Source of the DNA: Tolypothrix sp. PCC 7712
Lineage (GTDB): Bacteria > Cyanobacteriota > Cyanobacteriia > Cyanobacteriales > Nostocaceae
Assembly: GCF_025860405.1 (NCBI RefSeq)
Contig: NZ_CP063788.1
Span: 1 to 64,000, forward strand
Direction: 5' to 3'
Length of the DNA stretch: 64,000 nucleotides
Shown here one piece after another: positions 20,970-31,000 of this stretch. Numbering within the stretch: position 1 is the first letter of the stretch; each line of letters starts with the position of its first letter. Below the pieces are notes generated by a model. That model did no database searches and had not been told where the DNA came from. It was given only the letters and a program-made list of their open reading frames with translations. The position numbers were made by a program, and so were the translations under genes.

Positions 20970-21980
20970 CTAGATGAGTTCTGATATCGAGTCACTCATC
21001 TGCTTTTGCAAACGCTGGCGATTATCATCATATTTCAAAACCGTTTGCACTTGGGCGTGTCTGCTGAATCGCTGAGTAGCACGGTAGTTGCCATTATTGA
21101 GATCCAATACTGTAGTAATCGCACTGTGACGAACACGATGGGGTGACATCTTCTTAGTAATTCCGGCTTGCTTACAAAGCCCATCCACCAGTCGCCTAAT
21201 TGCTTCTCCGGTTAATCTATTTCCATTCTTGTGATAAGCCAGCACCGTAAACAGCGGATCTAAGCCACGTTTCTTCTTAGAAGCTTTTATCCAACTGGCT
21301 AGAGCGTCGGTGGTTTTAGGAGATAGGTCAATAACTTCCTTCTGGCTACCCTTACCTTTACCTAAAATTGAGAGCGTTTTTTCCTTAGCGTTAAAGTCAC
21401 GCACATTCAAATTGACTATCTCCTGACGACGCAAGGCATTATCCCAGAGTAACCGCAGTAGTGCATAATCACGCTTACCTTTTAAAGTGTTCTGGTCAAC
21501 CAGGGCTATTACCTTAGCATAATCAGTAGCTGGAATTCCTGTAGTGTCTCGATAGGTTTCGACCCTTTCACCTTTGACATCATCTAAAGAGAAATTGCAA
21601 ACCCCCAAGCGTCGCCCCATCTCTACCATTGACTTGATAGCACTGAGACGACGATTCACCGTAGCTTCAGCCAGCTTTTTCTTGATCAGGTGTGCCTTAT
21701 ACTTGAGAACCACAGCAACAGCATGACGCTGTTCCAGGTGAAGAAACTCCAAAACCAAATCCCGGCTGGGTTCTTTCTTAACGACAAATAAGAAGAAATC
21801 TTTCAAATCTTTTTGGTATTCGCGCTTAGTGTTCTCACTCCGCTTATCCCCAATCAATTGCTGGATAACATCGGGGTCATTTTCTAAAGAAAAGTCCTCT
21901 CCGATCGCTAAGGAGAGCGAATTTTCTAGAACACTCAGATTTTCCGGGTGAATGGGGTTCATTGGTTTGGGGTAGCGCAA
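20970..21980 (-). CDS. Tyrosine recombinase / phage-type integrase
   Basis: A 336-residue site-specific recombinase. The N-terminal SAM-like DNA-binding half (TKREYQKDLKDFFLFVVKKEPSRDLVLEFL) is followed by the catalytic half. That half has the first Arg in NALRRQEIVNL (about residue 183), Lys in GKGKGSQKEV, the H-x-x-R box in HRVRHSAITTV (about 278-281), His in FSRHAQVQTV (about 308) and the nucleophilic Tyr in LKYDDNRQRLQ (about 317). All catalytic residues are present. It could integrate or resolve the mobile segment; no att site is recognised beside it. The gene points away from the DUF433/DUF5615 pair. Confidence 0.9.
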   Translation of the reverse strand: MRYPKPMNPIHPENLSVLENSLSLAIGEDFSLENDPDVIQQLIGDKRSENTKREYQKDLKDFFLFVVKKEPSRDLVLEFLHLEQRHAVAVVLKYKAHLIKKKLAEATVNRRLSAIKSMVEMGRRLGVCNFSLDDVKGERVETYRDTTGIPATDYAKVIALVDQNTLKGKRDYALLRLLWDNALRRQEIVNLNVRDFNAKEKTLSILGKGKGSQKEVIDLSPKTTDALASWIKASKKKRGLDPLFTVLAYHKNGNRLTGEAIRRLVDGLCKQAGITKKMSPHRVRHSAITTVLDLNNGNYRATQRFSRHAQVQTVLKYDDNRQRLQKQMSDSISELI

Positions 21981-22492
21981 GTTTCATGCTTTCACAATAT
22001 CTTAGTTGTTAATTGGTATTTATTACTGCCAGTGGTGCAAAAAGCAACATTGTCGCACTATGTCCAAGTCGAGGGGGGAAGGGGGATAGGGGAGTAATTG
22101 TCAGATGATTGACGGTTAGGGAGGGTGATGAAACGAGATTTTCTGACATGAGAGTGTCAGGGCTAACGAAGGGAGTACGTGATCTGACGGTAAATGAACG
22201 GAGAGTTGACAATAGCGAACACCCGCGCTCCATCTTTCAGGGTTAGGGTGTAAGAGCGCGTGTTTATGAGAGGTAGGGATTCAAATTATTTGATATCAAA
22301 ATTGTCTGTACCAAAGATATGACAATAAACTGTTGTCAGCACCTTTGAATCAATGCTAAAATCTTCCCTAGACAGGGAATAATTTCAAATTATTTATTTA
22401 TTTCATCAAAATTTCTATCATAAATAGTTTCTCAAGTAACAAATCGTTGAAAGTTTGTTATAGGTGAAGGTAATCTTTTTAGCTTGTAGGTA
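21981..22492. other. Non-coding spacer upstream of the recombinase and toxin-antitoxin genes
   Basis: No gene is supported in these 512 bp. It contains a short inverted repeat CTGACA-TGAGAG-TGTCAG (about 22144-22161) and G-rich runs on the plus strand around 22068-22095. The divergent promoters of the recombinase and of the DUF433 gene must lie here. The odd composition (G-rich then AT-rich) could mark an origin or attachment region, but no iterons are seen. Confidence 0.4.
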
Positions 22493-23032
22493 ATGCGTAT
22501 GTATATAGAAACTTTTACTCCTACTGAAGCTGCGGCATTTGTAGAATTACCAACCAAGAAGATTTATAAGGAAGTAGAACACAAAATTTTTCCTGAATAT
22601 AATCCACCCCGGCTAAATTTTGCTGCATTGGTTTATCTACGTTTAATTAAAGAGATAGACTTTATCAATGTTGATTTTCGTTCATCTCTTTATCAAAGCT
22701 TAGTAAGAGCCTTGGAGCAAAAGTTACCAACCATTGAAATAGCAAAATTTGTCAGAATAGAAGTCGAGCCTATTGTCAAGGAGGTATTAGAACTTATCAA
22801 ATGTTTTCAAGCGTGGAAAGAAAATTTAGTTTCAGATCCGAACATAATGGGCGGAGAAACAGTATTTCCTAATTCTCGGCTTACAGTTCGTCATATTGGT
22901 TCAATGCTTGATAGAGGAGAGTCCCTAGAGGTAATACATGAAGACTATCCTTATTTAACTGAAGAAGATATAAAATTTGCTCAAGTTTACGTGAAAGCTT
23001 ACCCAAGTGTTGGACGACCTAAAAAGAATTAA
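22493..23032 (+). CDS. DUF433-domain antitoxin of a type II toxin-antitoxin pair
   Basis: A 179-residue protein with an N-terminal helix-turn-helix-like part (FTPTEAAAFVELPTKKIYKEVEHKIFP) and a C-terminal DUF433 domain (PNIMGGETVFPNSRLTVRHIGSMLDRGESLEVIHEDYPYLTEEDI). DUF433 proteins commonly pair with DUF5615 PIN-like toxins, as here: the next gene overlaps by 26 bp. The antitoxin would bind the toxin and repress the operon. A second ATG at 22499 has better spacing from the upstream TAGG and may be the true start. Confidence 0.85.
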   Translation: MRMYIETFTPTEAAAFVELPTKKIYKEVEHKIFPEYNPPRLNFAALVYLRLIKEIDFINVDFRSSLYQSLVRALEQKLPTIEIAKFVRIEVEPIVKEVLELIKCFQAWKENLVSDPNIMGGETVFPNSRLTVRHIGSMLDRGESLEVIHEDYPYLTEEDIKFAQVYVKAYPSVGRPKKN

Positions 23033-23414
23033 ATTCCTAATTGATGAGGATCTTTCACCAGCCGTTGCACGTTACTTGTGTAACGAGCTTTTTATTGATG
23101 CAATTGCTGTGAGAGATCGAGGATTACTTGGTGCAAAGGATTATCAAGTTTTAGAATATGCTTTTAATGAAGAGCGTATTCTTGTAACAGCAAACGTTCG
23201 GGATTTTGAAAAATTTGCTCGGACTACAGAAATCCACGCTGGCATTGTATTCATCTGCCAGGGAGATTTATCTCGAAATGAGCAAATTGCTATTGTCGAA
23301 GAAGCTGTGAATGCAATCAATGCTGAATTAGAAAATGGGCGCGATATGTTAAATCGTGTCCTATACATGGAAGAAGATGGTACTAAAAGGTTTGATAATT
23401 TGGGAGAAAACTAG
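23007..23414 (+). CDS. DUF5615 PIN-like toxin
   Basis: A 135-residue PIN-like protein. Acidic residues expected for a metal-dependent RNase are visible: FLIDEDLSP near the N-terminus, VRDRGLLGAKDYQVLEYA in the middle and LVTANVRDFEKFA further on. DUF5615 proteins are predicted toxins partnered with DUF433 antitoxins. The frame starts with GTG inside the antitoxin gene (26-bp overlap), so translation is coupled. The likely action is cleavage of RNA when the antitoxin is lost, which would stabilise the mobile segment. Confidence 0.82.
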   Translation: MLDDLKRIKFLIDEDLSPAVARYLCNELFIDAIAVRDRGLLGAKDYQVLEYAFNEERILVTANVRDFEKFARTTEIHAGIVFICQGDLSRNEQIAIVEEAVNAINAELENGRDMLNRVLYMEEDGTKRFDNLGEN

Positions 23415-23523
23415 ATAGAAGCAACGAATATACGTCGAGCGAGGTCTGTACTCACTTATATACCCCGTTTGGTAAAAAATTGATATACAGCTCTTGATAT
23501 CAATTTTTTCAAGGTAATGCTAA

Positions 23524-26292
23524 TTATTCTGCATTCAACAATCTTTCAAGCCCATCAGGTTCACTTTCTGGCTTGAGATACAAAGTACAAATTCTTTCCA
23601 CTTCTTCAGGTGATATACCTTGCTTGTTGCACCAAGTTCTGATGCAAGCATCGCTCAATTCTTCTACCAAACCATAATCAACTACAGCGATTTCAGTATC
23701 TTCATTACACGCAATTAAATTGAGAATTTTGATAATATCCGGTTCGCGTACTTGTTGATTTTTGGGTGTGTATACAAGGGCATGATATTTTTGATTCTGA
23801 TTAACTAAAACATAAATTGATGGTTCAGAATCCTGAGTTAGTTTTGCACTGACAATATCACTAAGAATAGTCCTGGCATAATCACGATGCATTTGTAGTT
23901 TTGCTGTATGTTGAAAGAAAGGAGAAATATCCAAATCTGCTAAAACATCTAAGTCTAATTGACCTGATTTTATTGTTACCTGAGACGCAAGCTCAGGCAT
24001 ATTAATTTCTTGGGAATTAGCTATTGTTAAAACTGGCAAGTCCGTCAGCTTTCTAGACTCTCCATGACGCAACATGAGATTTTCCCAACGTTGTCTAATC
24101 CTGACTAAATCATACTTAAGGTCTGTCTCTTGTGTCAGATTAGGAACAAAGGTATATACTTTAACTGTTCGTGGATAATGCCAAAAACGCAATATGCGTC
24201 CAGCTCGTTGAACAGGGCCAATAGGAGTCCAATCGATATCATAGTTGATAACAGCAGATGCATCTTGCATATTAACCCCAACACCATGAGCATCTGTTGA
24301 AATAAATACATCGTAGCTTTCTTCAGAAATATTTTCAGCATTATTAGAAATAGGGGCAAACTTTTTGATCAGTTTTTCTATTTCATTGGTTTCTTTCATT
24401 TGATATTTTTCTTCATTCTCACTCTGCTCGATAGTTGCAACTACTTTTAATGCGGGGAACATTTGTTCTAATGCCTGTGCTAAGTAAACAACAGTAGCAC
24501 GGCGTTCACAAAAGATAATTGCTTTTTCTGAATTCTGCCTAAGTTCTTGAATAATTATGTAAAGTGCTTCAAGTTTCAAGTCACTTTTAAAATCCAAATT
24601 AGCCAACTTTTCTATTAGAGGATTTAAAAAAGATTGTCTTTCCTGTTGAGCCGAGACAAATTGTAATTTACCAAGTTTGTACTCGTTTTTACCCCCAGGA
24701 GTATCAACAACGCTTTCAAGAACTCCACGAAGAGCCAATGGAGAACTAGCCCAAGCAATTTTTACCAATCTCCTGATACATTCTCTAAACATTGGATTAC
24801 GTGAATCTAAATCAAAATATCCTTTTTTAATTGCCTCTACCAGTTCCTTGTCTAGTAATAGAGGAAAATTGACACTGTATAATACAATTTTGGGAATATA
24901 TCTCTTCTCGGTTCCAAAAATAATATAATTATCTTGATTCTCTAATTGACTGTAGTATTTAGCTACGTGAGGTGTAGTTAGTTGAGAAGCTACGGGTAGA
25001 TGAATAAAATCATCTGTTTTATTAATATGCCATGCCCGTGCGCCATCAACATAATTTTCATCAAACAAAGCGCTAAGTTCGGCAGTATGTGGTAATAAAT
25101 ATAACTGGTTATTTAGGTTGCTTTCATCTCTAGCATAAGGGGAGCCAGTCAATAATAAAACCTTAGTATTGCTGCTCTTGTTCAAGAGTTCTTTTAACCG
25201 AAGAAAAGCCCGACGCTCTGCTGGATTTTTCTTCATATTAAATAAATCTTGTTTAAAACGATTCCTAAAGTAATGACTTTCATCAAAAATAATTAACCAT
25301 CGTTGCTCATGAAGATTTTTTTGAATTTCTTCAAACAATTCCAGGCTACTATCTTGATCTGAACCACTCTTATCTAAAGCTTGATAAACAAAATACTCAC
25401 AAGGTAGACCAGCATCACGCATTTCGCGTGTCCAATTACTGCGGACTGCCTTTGGGCCAATAACCATGACATTATCAATTAGGTCATCATTGCGGAGGTG
25501 TAAAGCTACGTGAACTGCTACGACGGTTTTGCCTAGTCCGGTGGAAGCTACCAGCATTGACCCGCCTGACTCTTTTATCTGCCGCAGTGTTTGGGCAATC
25601 ATGTCCACCTGATATGAAACAGGTTGTTTCTTATAATTACTTTTGATTGGTTGTATGTCTTCCAGGGCTAACATAGTCTTTAAGTACACATCCCACGGTC
25701 GCACAAAGTTAAGCCAGCGCTGCAAGACTTCTAATAATTCTTGGGTAATGTCTTTCGCTTCAGCAAAATATGCATCAAACTCGTTTGCTAGTGCCACAAC
25801 TTCGCGACGTTTAGTGATTATATTGCCTGCCTCGACTTGCTCCATCAAACCACGTTGGGTAAGATTTGATGAAGCCATAATTACTACCTTGTGGTCAACA
25901 ATATATAGCTTGGCATGATGTTCTGTAGCTCTAGCATCTACAAGGTGTAATCTACCTTGTAGCATTTTTTCTATTAAATCTAGTACTGTCTGTCGCCGAT
26001 CTTTGTCCAGACCTGTTCTTAGGTCACGTAGGATATCATCAATTAATGCTTGCCGCGCTCGTTCCTCTCCAGGGTCATCAAGACCGACTAATATATAAAC
26101 GCGCTTGCCTTTTGTGTATCGTCGAACTAGCCCCCAACCTCTAATTGTGAAGAATCCAGAAGCGATCCTAATCTCTTTTTTAGCTGTCTGGAAGTAATGG
26201 CTTATATACTCCAAAGCCTTTTTTCTCTCAAACCAGCTTTCTCGTAAAGTACCTCTTTCACCGTTTTCTTCATTTTCTATTTCTTCATTCAT
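23524..26292 (-). CDS. PLD-nuclease/SNF2-type helicase fusion (922 aa)
   Basis: The protein has an N-terminal phospholipase D-type domain with a single HKD-like motif (HHAKLYIVDHKVVIMASSNLT, about residues 124-145), then a superfamily 2 helicase. The helicase has motif I GLGKTVVAVHVAL (about 250), motif II DESHYFRNR (about 336), motif III LLTGSPYARD, a C-terminal lobe with EKAIIFCERRATVVYLAQAL, motif V STDAHGVGVNMQDAS and motif VI QRAGRILR. This is a DNA or RNA translocase with a nuclease or ligand-recognition head, an architecture found in restriction-like and anti-phage systems. It follows two same-strand genes (PLD protein, kinase-helicase), but a terminator between suggests its own promoter. 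All key residues appear intact. A defence role is inference. Confidence 0.85.
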   Translation of the reverse strand: MNEEIENEENGERGTLRESWFERKKALEYISHYFQTAKKEIRIASGFFTIRGWGLVRRYTKGKRVYILVGLDDPGEERARQALIDDILRDLRTGLDKDRRQTVLDLIEKMLQGRLHLVDARATEHHAKLYIVDHKVVIMASSNLTQRGLMEQVEAGNIITKRREVVALANEFDAYFAEAKDITQELLEVLQRWLNFVRPWDVYLKTMLALEDIQPIKSNYKKQPVSYQVDMIAQTLRQIKESGGSMLVASTGLGKTVVAVHVALHLRNDDLIDNVMVIGPKAVRSNWTREMRDAGLPCEYFVYQALDKSGSDQDSSLELFEEIQKNLHEQRWLIIFDESHYFRNRFKQDLFNMKKNPAERRAFLRLKELLNKSSNTKVLLLTGSPYARDESNLNNQLYLLPHTAELSALFDENYVDGARAWHINKTDDFIHLPVASQLTTPHVAKYYSQLENQDNYIIFGTEKRYIPKIVLYSVNFPLLLDKELVEAIKKGYFDLDSRNPMFRECIRRLVKIAWASSPLALRGVLESVVDTPGGKNEYKLGKLQFVSAQQERQSFLNPLIEKLANLDFKSDLKLEALYIIIQELRQNSEKAIIFCERRATVVYLAQALEQMFPALKVVATIEQSENEEKYQMKETNEIEKLIKKFAPISNNAENISEESYDVFISTDAHGVGVNMQDASAVINYDIDWTPIGPVQRAGRILRFWHYPRTVKVYTFVPNLTQETDLKYDLVRIRQRWENLMLRHGESRKLTDLPVLTIANSQEINMPELASQVTIKSGQLDLDVLADLDISPFFQHTAKLQMHRDYARTILSDIVSAKLTQDSEPSIYVLVNQNQKYHALVYTPKNQQVREPDIIKILNLIACNEDTEIAVVDYGLVEELSDACIRTWCNKQGISPEEVERICTLYLKPESEPDGLERLLNAE

Positions 26293-26401
26293 GAGTTGGG
26301 ATTGCTTGTGGTAGATTCAGCTGAGAGATCAACGTACCATTTTATAAATTTTCTACTTTAATAATTCCCGTACTATTACTAGAAAACATGGAATTTAAAA
26401 T

Positions 26402-26430
26402 CAAAAATACCCCCACAGAATCGGTGGGGA
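26402..26430 (-). terminator. Rho-independent terminator after the 509-aa PLD gene
   Basis: On the minus strand CCCCAC and GTGGGG pair across a seven-base loop and are followed by TATTTTT. It separates the two upstream genes of the putative defence locus from the PLD-helicase gene. Confidence 0.72.
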
Positions 26431-26537
26431 TAATGGTCAGCTAAGGAGGTACGTCTAAGTAGTACAATAATACTAATAAGTGATTATGCGGTCAAGTGTG
26501 CCACGATCATTTTTTTGATACAATCCAATCAACTCTT

Positions 26538-28067
26538 TTACTCGTCAAATCGCTTTCTATAGGTGTCGAATAGTTCACTAATCTTCTTTGGTTCGGATAC
26601 AAGTATTCCCCGTTCGTCACGGAATGTGCGATCGCTCGCGCCTCGGAAAGATAGCCAGTTAAAACTTGTGGTGATAGCAAATTTCGTATCAGAAATAAGA
26701 ATTTTCGCATGGGTATCTCCCAAACGCTTTAGCTGGAAATTATTTCTGTACTGAATGGCTAATTGTTGTATTTTCTTCTCGGCTTGGATATCATCTTTGT
26801 ATTTTCTATCGTTATCGTCTTCTCCCAAACCATACCCAATATAAACTTGCACTCCCCGCTTAAGGAGATTTTCAAAATCTGCAAGAAATCGTTTATTTAC
26901 AGAACTAGCTCGAATCCAAGGTGAGATAATCATTAAACATTCTTGAGTATCATGGAGAGCTTGTTCCAGAAGGGGACGGTGTTCGGACATATCTAACCAA
27001 CGCATGGGAACTGTAGCTAGGAGAGAATTTAGCTGTGTCTGAAGTTCTTCAATTTGTTTTAGTGCAGATTGAAGTTGCTGCACTAAAATAACTTTTTCAT
27101 CTTCATTTTCAGTTTTTTCAAGATTAGTTTGAACTATTTCTATTTCAGCTACAATTTTTGCTTGACTAGTATAAACTTCCGACTTAATAGAATCAATTTC
27201 TTCTAGTCTAGCTTGATTAACAAAATCACTTCCTAAAACTTCTTCAGCTAATTTCCTGGGTGAGCTTTCTTTTAGAGTTTCAACAATGCGAAGTTTTTTA
27301 ATTCCATTAGAACGAGCAAAAGCAGCTTCATGTTCACTGGAAATTACATCGTCAATTAAAAATGCTACCTGAACATCATCACTATCTTTAGCTTTATATA
27401 TGAGTGCCAAGGCTTTTTCAAAAAATCTCTGCCTTTTTTCAATTGCTTTTAATGCTAGCAAGTCTTTCTCTTCTTTAAATCTGGCTTTACTAGCTCCCTC
27501 AATTTGACGAATAATTCCATCTACGTCTTTAAGTTTGATATCAGATAATTCTGGAGGTTTATTTGGAAACGGATCAATCTCTATAATTTCTTGCTCTCGT
27601 AAATCCTTGTGTTTTAAAAAGTATGAATTACTGCCATACCAGCGTGGATATCGTAATAATCCATCAAAATCTATATCAAATGTCCGCTCTTCTGGAACAA
27701 TAATTTTAGCTTCTTGGAGAGTTGTAATACCTTTTTTAGTCAATTTCCAAACTTGCAACCGAGAATCATCAGGAGCTATAAGGTCAATATTTTCACTCAT
27801 TCTTAAATTGACCATTGCATCTTTTAAAATTTGCTTTTCTATACCGAGAAAAGCACTAATATCTTCTTCTAAATTCAGCCCAGCATCAATAGACTTTAAG
27901 ACAAATTCCTCTATTGGGGGTATTGGTTTACGTAATTGTATTAAAGCTTCAATAGTTACTTTATAAACAGGTAAACCTACCTCTTTACAGGCTACTAAAT
28001 CAAAACCTGTTCTATTGTAACGCAGCAGTTCATTGACTGAGAGAGAGATAAAATTGTCTAAATTCAT
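26538..28067 (-). CDS. PLD-family protein with coiled coil (509 aa)
   Basis: A 509-residue protein. The N-terminal half is predicted alpha/beta with a winged-helix-like segment (ISAFLGIEKQILKDAMVNLRMSENIDLI). A long coiled coil follows (about 280-350, IVAEIEIVQTNLEKTENEDEKVILVQQLQSALKQIEELQTQL). The C-terminal PLD domain has one HKD-type motif (THAKILISDTKFAITTSFNWLSF, about 453-475) and a conserved GYGLGEDD turn. A single HKD motif implies that two subunits form an active site. It starts 21 bp after the kinase-helicase gene, so the two are co-transcribed. It may be the nuclease or sensor partner of the kinase-helicase. Confidence 0.78.
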   Translation of the reverse strand: MNLDNFISLSVNELLRYNRTGFDLVACKEVGLPVYKVTIEALIQLRKPIPPIEEFVLKSIDAGLNLEEDISAFLGIEKQILKDAMVNLRMSENIDLIAPDDSRLQVWKLTKKGITTLQEAKIIVPEERTFDIDFDGLLRYPRWYGSNSYFLKHKDLREQEIIEIDPFPNKPPELSDIKLKDVDGIIRQIEGASKARFKEEKDLLALKAIEKRQRFFEKALALIYKAKDSDDVQVAFLIDDVISSEHEAAFARSNGIKKLRIVETLKESSPRKLAEEVLGSDFVNQARLEEIDSIKSEVYTSQAKIVAEIEIVQTNLEKTENEDEKVILVQQLQSALKQIEELQTQLNSLLATVPMRWLDMSEHRPLLEQALHDTQECLMIISPWIRASSVNKRFLADFENLLKRGVQVYIGYGLGEDDNDRKYKDDIQAEKKIQQLAIQYRNNFQLKRLGDTHAKILISDTKFAITTSFNWLSFRGASDRTFRDERGILVSEPKKISELFDTYRKRFDE

Positions 28068-28088
28068 AATTTGGTTTACCTATTTTAT

Positions 28089-31000
28089 TTACTTACCATT
28101 CATCGCTTCTATTAAGCTACAATTTTCAGGATGGCGTTCAATATAATCTAAGACTTGGTACAAAGGATTATTTTTTGAACTCCGACAAAAATGATGATCT
28201 CCCACAATCACCAAGCCAACTCTGCCTCTAGATAAAGCAACATTTAGTCGTGCTTCATCTCTAAGAAAACCTATTTCCCCTTTTTTGTTTGAACGAGTGA
28301 TAGAGTATACAGCTATATCAGCTTCACTTCCTTGAAATGCGTCAACTGTAGCGCACCTAATGGTTAATCTTTTCCAATTATTTAATTCTGTATTAATTCC
28401 GCGATTCAGCAATTTTAATTGTGCTGAATAACCACTTAATACTGCCACACTATAGGTTTTTTCTGCTGCTTCTGCCATTGTATTAATTTGGCGAAGCAGA
28501 TTAATAATAGTTCTAGCTTCACAGCTATTGTTATAACTGGAATTAGCACGTTGCTCTTGATAATTTGGCAGATTAGAAGTTGTCAACCAAGTCACTGGTT
28601 GTGGTAAAACTTTAGCCAAATTTGCATCTATATCTTTTCTGGCACTTCTCAGTTCACCTTGATAAAAGCACTCACTGATTAGATTGCCAATTGGCTCAAC
28701 CATCCGATGCTGAATTTTTAACATCTTACAACAACTGCCAGGGAGTGTTGTTAGCAGTCTGTCAAATAAAGTTTCTCGGATGTCATCTTCAGTTAAATCA
28801 TATTTTTCTAAAAACTCTGCATTGCGGCTGACTTCATCTTGGAAGGGTGGAAGTTGTTTCGGATCTCCCACAAGTATCCATCGCCGAGTTCTCGACATCG
28901 GGACTAATACTTCTGTTGCTGTAGCCTTTGATGCCTCATCAATAATGCAAAGGTCAAATTCTATATCCTGAATGTATTTAGCAATGCCAATACAAGTTCC
29001 TGCTACTACAGCAGAACGTTTGATTAGTGGATCATTAAAATTTTCATTGCGACCAAAACAGTCAAACCACTCGGCTTGAATACTAATCAGTTGTTGTAAC
29101 ATTTTAGCATCTGGAGCATGAGGGTCAATCAACTGATTGCTCTTTTCTTCTAGTTGATTAACGTTGAGTTTTAATAATTCCTCTTTAGCAATTCCTGTGA
29201 TTTCTTGGAGACGCTGGGCTTTGGCTTTATGTTGCTCTCGTACTTGTTTTTGTTCTTCCCGCAATTCTTCAAGTTCACTTGTAAGACGCAGAAATTCATC
29301 TCTTTTATCTTTGGGTATTTTCTGTTTAGCTGGTAATTTGGGATTGTCTATTTCATAGTCTATAGGGTAAATTTCGTATAATTCTTGTTGACGAGTTGTT
29401 GCTTCTGTTTTTAATTCATTAAGCTTTGTGACTAGAGCTTTTAGGTCTTGAAATAAAATTGCTTTTTCTAATTCTTGTGGAGAAACACCTCTTTTAGTAG
29501 ACCACTCTGTTATAAAATTTTTACTGGTAGTTACAGCCTGTTCTCTCCATTTCTCCATTTGTTCTTCTAACAACAGAGAGTGAATGTTTTCTGAAACCTG
29601 TTCATGATTACCAAGGCGTAACAATTTTAAGTCAAGGTTTTGGTCTTGAATCCGTTCTAGTGCATTATCCAATGCTACATGAGTTTGTGAACTCAACAGG
29701 ATTCGTGCTTCTGGGTTTTGCAGAAGAGTTTGAATGATGATTTCTGTAATAAAGGTTGTCTTTCCTGTCCCTGGTGGCCCTTGAACCAAAAGAAAATCTT
29801 GTGTTGTTAATGCTGCTTCTACAACCTCCTTTTGTGATTCATTCAGAGATTGAAAACACTCAATATTTCCAGATATTTCTGGATGCTTGACTTCTTGAGG
29901 ATTAACAAATAATTGACGCATATCAGACCGAACTGCACGGTCGAATCTAATTGCATCTAGCGCGTATTTTTGGCGATTTAATGCGGTTTCAGTAGCCCGA
30001 ATATCAAAAACTAGCTCACCGGATTTTGGCAGTCTGTCTGGTTGTCCATGTTTCACATAGAGAATTAACTTGTCACTAGCTTCTTGAACTTCAACAACAT
30101 CTCCTCCTAAAATACTAAATCCCTTTTTGTTAATAATATGTCGGGGTTGTCCTGCTATATCTTTATCTGGAATTTCTGAGATTTCAAAGATAATATGCTT
30201 GCCATCACGAGTAAAATCGGTATATTTAATTGGCTGTTCTCGACTTCTTTCCCAATCGGTTTTAGCTTGGAGAATATTAAACCAAGTCTGGAATAATCTT
30301 TGTTTGTCCGCTTCTAATTTTGTCTGTCGGAGGTTAGCTTCGTGTTCTTCAACTGCATTCTCCATGTCTGTAATAACGTCTACGGCTTCAGACATGAAGA
30401 GTGGCCTACCAAACTTAAATTCGTAGGGAGGAATCCAAGCTTGCTCTCGATTTCTTTCTAGCAAGGCACTAGAGAAAGTATTGGCATTAATAATATCAAG
30501 GTATTCTTGTCCTACCGCTACATGATATTTATAATTAACCCCAAAAATAGAATAGTGTCCTTCTCGAAATTCTTCTTCAGGAGAGTTGAAATTACGGTTA
30601 CGGTAACGGCTGATGCCACAAGCTGTATTCAAATCCTCTAGAATAATTTTTTGAATTTCCGCTTCTGATGTTTGAAGTTCGTTATTAAGATTTCTCAAGG
30701 CGTTTCGAGTTAATGTCAGATAACAAGCACGTTTTTTAGTTGACAGGATTTGCGATCGCTTTCCTTGGATAATATTAAGTTCTGTGAGGAGAACTTCTGC
30801 ATTGTGTTGGCGTTCTGCTGGATCTAAGGAAACAGCTCGTTCTATTATCTCCACAATTTCAGGTGGTGCATTAAATGCAGCCACCCCTTGAGGTATGGCA
30901 TCATAATCGCTAATGTCTACCTTTGTTAAGCACTTAAGCACTAGTACGCCAAAACTGAAGACATCCCTGGTGTAAGGATAAGTGCCATCATCAAGTTCCG

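Noticed and set aside
22009..22233. 74-codon minus-strand frame upstream of the recombinase
   Set aside because: It has odd composition and no ribosome site or family, and the region looks regulatory.
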